This document shows positions 1-4,037 of a stretch of DNA of 6,028 bases, one piece after another. The first letter of the stretch is position 1. The number at the start of each line of letters is the position of its first letter. Position numbers and translations under genes: made by a program. The stretch is from Nautiliaceae bacterium (GTDB lineage: Bacteria > Campylobacterota > Campylobacteria > Campylobacterales > Nautiliaceae): the NCBI GenBank assembly GCA_027063075.1, contig JAMOSM010000144.1, positions 1 through 6,028 on the forward strand. The letters run 5' to 3'. The notes under the pieces are model-generated. The model ran no database searches. It saw only the letters and a list, made by a program, of their open reading frames with translations, and was not told the origin of the DNA.

Positions 1-80
1 ATTTTTTTATAAGTCTTATTTGAATCAAGATAATAAGCAAAGGCTACAAGAGCCTTAATAATAATCTGTTTGAGTCTCAA
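1..80 (-). CDS. N-terminal fragment of an unidentified protein, TTG start (runs off left edge)
   Basis: An open frame of 26 codons plus two bases starts with TTG at 80-78 and runs off the left edge. The first residues read [19 protein letters not shown], then SNKTYKK. A TAA codon lies three codons upstream in the same frame, so the start has to be at or very near this TTG. The TTG overlaps the gatB stop as TTGA, a typical coupling junction. The composition looks like real protein: basic residues, then a hydrophobic and aromatic stretch, then polar and basic residues. No good Shine-Dalgarno is visible; only a weak AAAAG lies about 14 bases upstream, which fits initiation by ribosomes finishing gatB. 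The short basic N-terminus would suit a membrane protein such as an ion channel, but that is a guess. The fragment is too short to assign a family. Confidence 0.6.
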   Translation of the reverse strand, partial: MRLKQIIIKALVAFAYYLDSNKTYKK

Positions 81-1498
81 GAAAGTTTACTTTTTAATAT
101 TTTATTTACTATTTGAGGGTTTGCTTTTCCTCTGCTTGCTTTCATAACCTGTCCTACAAAAAACCCAAAAAGTTTTTCTTTTCCGGCTTTATATTCAGCT
201 ACTTTATCCTCATTTGCTTTAAGGACTTCATCTACTATTTTTTCAATTGCTCCCTCATCGCTTACCTGTTTTAGTCCGAGTTTTTCAATTGCAACGTCTA
301 CTTCAATATCTTCTTCCATTAATAAATCAAGGACTTTCTTACCTCCGGCACCGCTTATAACCGCCTCTTTTTCTCTTATTGCAATCAATGAAAGCTTTTC
401 AGGAGATACAGGTGATTTTTCTATACTAAGCCCTGCTCTGTTTAGTCTTCCTAAAAGCTCAATCGCAAGCCATCTGTTTGCAGCCTGAGGTTCAACTCCA
501 AGCTCAATCATTTTTTCAAAAAACTCAGCAAGTTCAGGTTCGCTTGTTAAAACTCCGGCATCATACTCTTTAAGTCCAAATTCTTTTATATAACGCTCTT
601 TTTTCTCATCAGGAAGTTCAGGAATTTTAATTTCATAAAATTCATCCGGAACTTCAAGTGGCAATAAATCTGGATCTGGAAAATATCTATAATCGGCTGA
701 CTCTTCTTTTCCTCTCATAGACCTTGTCTCACCCGTTTTAGAATCAAAAAGCCTTGTCTCTTGAATTACCTCATCTTCATACTCATCATATTCATACGCT
801 TCTATATGACGTTCTACTTCATAATCAATTGCCTGTTTTATAAATTTAAACGAATTTATATTTTTAATCTCAACTCTTGTCCCAAACTCTTTTTGTCCAA
901 GGGGTCTAACAGATACGTTTGCATCAACCCTAAAGCTTCCTTCTTGCATATTAGCATCACTTATTCCAAGATATTTAACAATAGCGTGAAGTTTTTTAAG
1001 ATATGCAATAGCTTCATCGCTGCTTCTCATATCAGGTTCACTTACAATCTCAAGAAGAGGTGTTCCGGCTCTGTTTAAATCAACTTTTGAATATTCGCCT
1101 TCGTGAATGTTTTTACCTGCATCTTCTTCAAGATGAGCTCTTGTAATTCCAATTCTTTTTTTACCATCTTTCGTCTCAATAAAAAGCTCACCATTTTCAA
1201 CAATAGGAACTATAAACTGACTTATTTGATACCCTTTTGGAAGGTCAGGGTAAAAATAATTTTTTCTCTCAAACGTACTTCTTTTATTAATAGTGGCATT
1301 TACCGCTTTTCCAAACATAACGGCTTTTTTTACCGCCTCTTTGTTCATTACAGGTAAAGCTCCCGGAAGTCCAAGACACGTTGGACACGTGTTTGTGTTT
1401 GGCTCATCCCCAAAACTTGTAGGACAAGAACAAAAAATTTTTGTCTTTGTATTTAACTGCACATGTACTTCAAGCCCTATTACTACTTCATATTTCAT
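77..1498 (-). CDS. gatB: Asp-tRNA(Asn)/Glu-tRNA(Gln) amidotransferase subunit B
   Basis: GatB is the tRNA-binding, kinase-like subunit of the cytoplasmic GatCAB complex. It activates the misacylated Glu-tRNA(Gln) or Asp-tRNA(Asn), which is then amidated with ammonia released by GatA. The 473 residues match the usual full length of about 475. Visible signatures are GLEVHVQL (8-15); the cysteine pairs C23/C25 and C38/C41, the second within CPTCLGLPG, a cluster associated with metal binding in this family; [13 protein letters not shown] (82-94); [10 protein letters not shown] (120-129); and the [17 protein letters not shown] block (about 140-156). The C-terminal part (about 330-473) is the helical plus YqeY-like tRNA-binding tail, ending in [12 protein letters not shown]. 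The ATG has a strong AAAGGAG about 6 bases upstream (1504-1510 on the complement). It lies 15 bases after the ilvA stop, so it is probably in the same operon. gatA and gatC are not in the window. A GatB here implies that this organism makes Gln-tRNA and/or Asn-tRNA indirectly. Confidence 0.98.
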   Translation of the reverse strand: MKYEVVIGLEVHVQLNTKTKIFCSCPTSFGDEPNTNTCPTCLGLPGALPVMNKEAVKKAVMFGKAVNATINKRSTFERKNYFYPDLPKGYQISQFIVPIVENGELFIETKDGKKRIGITRAHLEEDAGKNIHEGEYSKVDLNRAGTPLLEIVSEPDMRSSDEAIAYLKKLHAIVKYLGISDANMQEGSFRVDANVSVRPLGQKEFGTRVEIKNINSFKFIKQAIDYEVERHIEAYEYDEYEDEVIQETRLFDSKTGETRSMRGKEESADYRYFPDPDLLPLEVPDEFYEIKIPELPDEKKERYIKEFGLKEYDAGVLTSEPELAEFFEKMIELGVEPQAANRWLAIELLGRLNRAGLSIEKSPVSPEKLSLIAIREKEAVISGAGGKKVLDLLMEEDIEVDVAIEKLGLKQVSDEGAIEKIVDEVLKANEDKVAEYKAGKEKLFGFFVGQVMKASRGKANPQIVNKILKSKLS

Positions 1499-1513
1499 TT
1501 ATTCTCCTTTATT

Positions 1514-2722
1514 TTATTCTACAACAAATCTGTAACCCTCTTTATGAAGAGCCCTTTTTATAGATTCTTGATGCTCAAGCCCTCTTGTTTCAAGGGCAAT
1601 TGAAACATTTGCATCTCCAATTGCTAAGTTTAAATCTGTCCTATCATATCCGATTGAAACAATATTAGCCCTCTCTTTTGCTAAAATCTCGGTAAGTTTC
1701 ATAAGAGCACCCGGTTTATCAACCAGTGTAATTACCAGTTTCATCTTTCTGTGAGATTTAAGCAAACCTTTTTCAATAATAAGGTTAATCATTGTTACAT
1801 CAATATTACCACCGCTTAAAACAACTCCTACTTTTTTTGGTGAGCCAAATTTTATTTTGTGATGCAAAAGTGCGGCAATTCCTACAGCCCCGGCACCCTC
1901 AACAACAAGTTTTTGTCTCTCCATCAAAAACAAAATCGCATTTGCAATTTCCTCATCATCAACTTCAACTATATCATCCACAACTTCTCTAATAATCTTA
2001 AACGTTACAGGAGATGTATCCCTAACAGCAATACCATCGGCAATTGTCTTTACAAAAGCACTGTCTTGAACACTTCCTGATAGAAAACTAAGTCTCATAG
2101 CAGGAGCCCCTGCAGCCGTAACCCCTATTACTTTTATATGAGGATTTATCTGTTTTGCGGCAGAGGCAATTCCGCTAATAAGCCCTCCTCCTCCAACAGG
2201 CACAATAATATAATCAAGTTCAGGCACCTTTTCAAGCATTTCAAGGGCAATTGTACCCTGTCCTGCCATAACCTCTTCATCTGCAAAAGGATGAATAAAT
2301 TCAAGTCCTTTTTCTTTTGCAAGAGTCAGTGCATATTCGTAAGCTTCATCATAATTATTACCGGCAAGCACAACTTCCCCGCCGTACTCTTTAACTCCGC
2401 TAACTTTAGTAAGAGGTGTAGCTTCTGGCATTACAATAATTGAAGGTATATTAAAATAATTTGCACTAAAAGCAACCCCCTGGGCGTGATTTCCGGCACT
2501 TGCGGCAATTACACCCTTTTTTCTTCTATCTTCTGGCAAAGATGCAATTTTGTTAAAAGCACCTCTAAGTTTAAAAGCACCGGTTGTTTGAAGATTTTCT
2601 TTTTTTAAAAAAATTTCATTGCCTACTTTTTGCGAAAGTACCGGAGCATAAGCAAAAGGAGTTTTATAAACAACCTTTTTAATCCGTTCGTGAGCTTTTT
2701 TTATTTTTTCAAAAGGTATCAT
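1514..2722 (-). CDS. ilvA: Threonine ammonia-lyase (threonine deaminase), single ACT domain
   Basis: This is a PLP enzyme that converts L-threonine to 2-oxobutanoate and ammonia, the first committed step of isoleucine synthesis, in the cytoplasm. The 402-residue length and single C-terminal ACT domain match the medium-length form rather than the roughly 510-residue enterobacterial IlvA with two regulatory ACT-like units. The catalytic fold-II domain spans about 1-320. K51 in TTGAFKLRGA is the Schiff-base lysine, SAGNHAQG (75-82) is the substrate loop, PVGGGGLISG (175-184) is the phosphate-binding loop, and SGGN (303-306) lies near the pyridine ring. The ACT domain (about 327-402) starts at MKLVITLVDKPGAL and probably binds an allosteric amino acid. 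The ATG overlaps the stop of the upstream CoA-binding gene as ATGA. A GAGGG sequence about 7 bases upstream, inside that gene, is a reasonable ribosome site. A serine/threonine dehydratase acting catabolically (TdcB-like) is the main alternative; the sequence alone does not separate them. Confidence 0.95.
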   Translation of the reverse strand: MIPFEKIKKAHERIKKVVYKTPFAYAPVLSQKVGNEIFLKKENLQTTGAFKLRGAFNKIASLPEDRRKKGVIAASAGNHAQGVAFSANYFNIPSIIVMPEATPLTKVSGVKEYGGEVVLAGNNYDEAYEYALTLAKEKGLEFIHPFADEEVMAGQGTIALEMLEKVPELDYIIVPVGGGGLISGIASAAKQINPHIKVIGVTAAGAPAMRLSFLSGSVQDSAFVKTIADGIAVRDTSPVTFKIIREVVDDIVEVDDEEIANAILFLMERQKLVVEGAGAVGIAALLHHKIKFGSPKKVGVVLSGGNIDVTMINLIIEKGLLKSHRKMKLVITLVDKPGALMKLTEILAKERANIVSIGYDRTDLNLAIGDANVSIALETRGLEHQESIKRALHKEGYRFVVE

Positions 2723-3165
2723 AAAAGACCCTCTTTTTCACATCTTATATGCTCTACCATAAGACATTTATCTTCCACATAAAAAACCCCGGCATTCTCA
2801 GCAATCTCTTTTGAAAGTGAATTTTTAACCCCTTCTTGCAAAAACACACATTTAATTCCGGGAAGTTTAACGGCTTTTTCAACAATAGGCGGAGTATCTT
2901 CTCCTTTTCTAAAAACATCTACAATATCCACTTCAAAATCAATTTCATCTAAACTTCTATAAACTTTTTCACCTAAAATTTTTTCTTCTCTTGGATAAAC
3001 AGGTACTATTTTATACCCTTTTTCTTGCATATATCTTGCCACCTGGTTTGAAGCGCGGTGTTCTTTTGGAGATAATCCTACAACTACGATAACTTTTGAA
3101 GTTTTAAGAATATCACAAAGTTTTTTATCAGCATTTGATGCACTTGGTAATTCACAAGCCTCCAT
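2719..3165 (-). CDS. CoA-binding (YccU-type) Rossmann-fold protein
   Basis: A 148-residue single-domain protein of the CoA-binding family (YccU/CoA_binding_2 type). It has the same fold as the CoA-binding N-domain of succinyl-CoA synthetase alpha, without a catalytic partner. Visible family marks are VIVVVGLSPKEHRASN (25-40), a nucleotide-loop segment after the first strand; the strand IVPVYP (53-58); ILGEKVYRSLDEI (63-75); VDIVDVFR (79-86); FLQEGVKN (108-115); and a C-terminal CLMVEH (134-139) that matches the conserved (R/K)C.(M/K)xEH ending. The physiological role of this family is not settled; CoA or acyl-CoA sensing is commonly proposed. The ATG at 3165 is preceded by AAAAAAGGC, a weak ribosome site. 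The gene opens a minus-strand operon and overlaps ilvA by four bases. It diverges from hup across about 100 bases. Confidence 0.9.
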   Translation of the reverse strand: MEACELPSASNADKKLCDILKTSKVIVVVGLSPKEHRASNQVARYMQEKGYKIVPVYPREEKILGEKVYRSLDEIDFEVDIVDVFRKGEDTPPIVEKAVKLPGIKCVFLQEGVKNSLSKEIAENAGVFYVEDKCLMVEHIRCEKEGLL

Positions 3166-3185
3166 TTTTAGCCTTTTTTGTCAAA

Positions 3186-3191
3186 ATTATA
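3186..3191 (-). promoter_or_regulatory. Extended -10 promoter of the CoA-binding/ilvA/gatB operon
   Basis: On the minus strand a perfect TATAAT preceded by TGA (TGATATAAT, an extended -10 of TGnTATAAT form) lies about 21 bases upstream of the ATG at 3165. Transcription would start near 3179 and give a leader of only about 14 bases. The T-rich run upstream and the absence of a good TTGACA at -35 are usual for housekeeping promoters in Campylobacterota. It is the only strong promoter-like element I see for this operon. Confidence 0.65.
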
Positions 3192-3211
3192 TCAAAAATT
3201 CCCAAAAGCAC

Positions 3212-3241
3212 TTGATTTTTGTAAATAAAAAAGAGTAAAAT
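3212..3241 (+). promoter_or_regulatory. Probable sigma-70 promoter of hup
   Basis: TTGATT (3212-3217) and TAAAAT (3236-3241) are separated by 18 bases, in the right place to start transcription near 3248, about 20 bases before the hup ATG. The surroundings are AT-rich, so other -10 choices exist and the exact hexamers are uncertain. The element is back to back with the divergent minus-strand promoter at 3186-3191. Confidence 0.4.
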
Positions 3242-3257
3242 TTTTTGAAAGCCTAAA

Positions 3258-3264
3258 AAGGAGG
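3258..3264 (+). promoter_or_regulatory. Strong Shine-Dalgarno of hup
   Basis: A full-length AAGGAGG lies 4 bases before the ATG at 3269 and is the best ribosome site in the window. This fits the high expression expected of an abundant nucleoid protein, and it fixes the start codon. Confidence 0.85.
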
Positions 3265-3268
3265 AAAA

Positions 3269-3544
3269 ATGAAAAAGTCTGATTTAGTATCGGTTGTAGC
3301 CGAAAAAACCGGTCTTAGCAAAAAGGATGTAGCAGCAGTAATCGATGCAAGCATCGAAACAATTGAAGAAGCTTTAAAAAACGGAGAAAAAGTAAGCTTT
3401 ATCGGTTTTGGGAGTTTTGAAGTTGTAAAAAGAGCGGCAAGAAAAGCAAGAGTGCCAGGTACAGACAAAGAAGTTGAGATACCTGAATCTAAATCTGTAA
3501 AATTTAAAGTAGGAAAAAAACTAAAAGAAATTGTAAATTCTTGA
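3269..3544 (+). CDS. hup: HU-family DNA-binding protein
   Basis: This is a histone-like nucleoid protein that acts as a dimer, bending and wrapping DNA without strict sequence preference. At 91 residues it has the standard HU length. The N-terminal helical dimerisation part (about 1-40) begins MKKSDLVSVVAEKTGLSKKD. GFGSFEV (46-52) is the family signature that leads into the DNA-binding arms, and P63 sits at the canonical intercalating proline position. The arm tip reads ARVPGTDKE, with Val in place of the usual Asn of R-N-P; I recall this Arg-Val-Pro form as a lineage trait in Campylobacter-type HU. The C-terminal FKVGKKLKEIV is typical. It lies alone on the plus strand with its own promoter and strong ribosome site. 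Its stop codon is embedded in the -35 box of the downstream tRNA promoter. HU is far more likely than IHF because the IHF-specific arm sequence is absent. Confidence 0.96.
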   Translation: MKKSDLVSVVAEKTGLSKKDVAAVIDASIETIEEALKNGEKVSFIGFGSFEVVKRAARKARVPGTDKEVEIPESKSVKFKVGKKLKEIVNS

Positions 3545-3569
3545 AAAATTCAAAGGGATAGGGTATAAT
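3541..3569 (+). promoter_or_regulatory. Consensus sigma-70 promoter of tRNA-Leu(CAA)
   Basis: TTGAAA (3541-3546), a 17-base spacer and a perfect TATAAT (3564-3569) form a near-consensus promoter. The predicted start is near 3576, which gives the tRNA precursor a 5' leader of only about 8 bases. The -35 hexamer contains the hup stop codon TGA (3542-3544), so gene and promoter overlap. The -10 is flanked symmetrically by an inverted repeat, described separately. Confidence 0.8.
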
Positions 3570-3579
3570 TTCTATCCCT
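3554..3579 (+). terminator. 8-bp inverted repeat after hup, centred on the tRNA -10 box; possible hup terminator or operator
   Basis: AGGGATAG (3554-3561) and CTATCCCT (3572-3579) are perfect complements separated by ten bases. In hup RNA two further G-U pairs could close the stem to 10 bp with the loop UAUAAU. It lies 10 bases after the hup stop and could end or stabilise the hup transcript, but only a short mixed run (GTTTG) follows, so it is not a classic rho-independent terminator. As DNA it is a symmetric site over the -10 box of the tRNA promoter, so an operator role is equally possible. Confidence 0.4.
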
Positions 3580-3583
3580 GTTT

Positions 3584-3669
3584 GCCGGTGTGGCGGAACT
3601 GGTAGACGCGCCGGACTCAAAATCCGGTGGGTTTTGCCCATGTGGGTTCGAGTCCCACCACCGGTACCA
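3584..3669 (+). tRNA. tRNA-Leu, anticodon CAA
   Basis: An 86-base class II tRNA that folds by eye without gaps. The acceptor arms are GCCGGTG (3584-3590) and CACCGGT (3659-3665). The D-stem is GCG/CGC with GGTAGA in the loop. The anticodon stem is CCGGA/TCCGG (3611-3615, 3623-3627) around CTCAAAA, giving anticodon CAA at 3618-3620, which decodes UUG. The long variable arm is TGGG/CCCA (3628-3640). The T-arm is GTGGG TTCGAGT CCCAC (3642-3658), then discriminator A and an encoded CCA (3667-3669). The long variable arm and discriminator A73 are leucine identity marks. The first acceptor pair is G1-U72, a wobble. The gene has its own promoter just upstream. No terminator hairpin is visible after the CCA, so transcription may continue into the next gene. 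Confidence 0.97.
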
Positions 3670-3692
3670 CTACTGTTTTAGCCCCTAATGTC

Positions 3693-3701
3693 TGCTATAA
3701 G
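3693..3701 (+). promoter_or_regulatory. Weak extended -10 before the 99-residue gene
   Basis: TGCTATAAG resembles an extended -10 (TGnTATAAT with one mismatch) and lies 26 bases before the ATG at 3728. No convincing -35 lies 17 bases upstream. The gene could instead be served by read-through from the tRNA promoter. The call is tentative. Confidence 0.3.
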
Positions 3702-3727
3702 TTGCAATTCTTACTAAAGGATATGCA

Positions 3728-4027
3728 ATGGAAATTACTAACCACTCAGTAAAAAGATTTCTTCAAAGAGTAAAAGGTCAAAAAAACTTCTCAAAACAGG
3801 AATTTGAATTAGCAAAAGCATACTTAGCTAACCTCTTAAAAAATATAACACCTTCAAACCTGCAAGGATACTGTCCGCTTCCAGAAGAAAAAAATTTTGT
3901 AATAGCCTACAGTGAAAACACAGCAGTTACTATTTTACCAAAAGAGTATGTAAAAATAGAAAGACTCTATCTTGATAAGAAAATTTCAAAAAGAGAGTAT
4001 AAAAAATATACTCGCTTAATCTCCTAA
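3728..4027 (+). CDS. Small basic protein of unknown function (99 residues)
   Basis: I do not recognise this protein with confidence. The ATG has AAAGGA (3716-3721) six bases upstream, and the frame is intact, so it looks like a real gene. The N-terminus MEITNHSVKRFLQRVKG has an H-x-x-x-R-x-x-x-R pattern (H6, R10, R14). A predicted helix follows (about 22-38), then strands FVIAYSENTAVTILPKEYV (57-75), and a basic helical tail rich in Lys and Tyr (about 80-97). The layout of an N-terminal His/Arg motif, helix and C-terminal strand hairpin is reminiscent of small DUF4258 or BrnT/RelE-like proteins, but that is inference. No partner antitoxin gene is visible next to it. It has no signal peptide or membrane segment. 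It follows tRNA-Leu by 58 bases and its stop overlaps the stop of the convergent propeller gene. Its composition resembles the neighbours, so nothing suggests recent transfer. Confidence 0.75.
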   Translation: MEITNHSVKRFLQRVKGQKNFSKQEFELAKAYLANLLKNITPSNLQGYCPLPEEKNFVIAYSENTAVTILPKEYVKIERLYLDKKISKREYKKYTRLIS

Positions 4028-4037
4028 GAGATTTTGC
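4014..4037. terminator. Palindrome with the two overlapping stop codons in its loop; possible weak bidirectional terminator
   Basis: AATCTC (4018-4023) pairs perfectly with GAGATT (4028-4033) around the four-base loop CTAA. Beyond two T-T mismatches the outer GC (4014-4015) and GC (4036-4037) also pair. The loop is exactly the overlap of TAA (plus strand, 4025-4027) and TAG (minus strand, 4026-4024). On the plus strand the stem is followed by a short T run (4032-4035). The 6-bp stem has only two G-C pairs, so termination in either direction would be weak. No other hairpin separates the two convergent genes. Confidence 0.35.

Noticed and set aside
761..1535. Plus-strand open frames of 80-105 codons opposite gatB
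   Set aside because: They lie antisense to a full-length, well-conserved gatB, have biased Phe/Ile/Asn/Ser-rich composition typical of the complement of AT-rich genes, and lack ribosome sites.
1972..1984. ATCATCCACAA, one mismatch from a DnaA box
   Set aside because: A single near-match inside ilvA with no cluster of boxes, no AT-rich unwinding element and no dnaA or dnaN nearby; not an origin.
1792..2443. Plus-strand open frames of 66-101 codons opposite ilvA
   Set aside because: Same reasoning: antisense to a complete threonine deaminase, low-complexity composition, no family features.
3253..3468. Minus-strand frame of 71 codons opposite hup
   Set aside because: It is antisense to a clear HU gene and has no ribosome site; its hydrophobic look follows from reading HU codons backwards.
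3584..3727. tRNA-Leu as an integration site (attachment site) for a mobile element
   Set aside because: No second copy of the tRNA 3' end appears in the window, and no integrase or foreign-looking gene follows; the next gene matches its neighbours in composition.
3702..3728. TTGCA and TGCAA flanking the ribosome site and start of the 99-residue gene
   Set aside because: A 5-bp inverted repeat with 17 bases between the arms is expected by chance in AT-rich DNA and would form a very weak structure.
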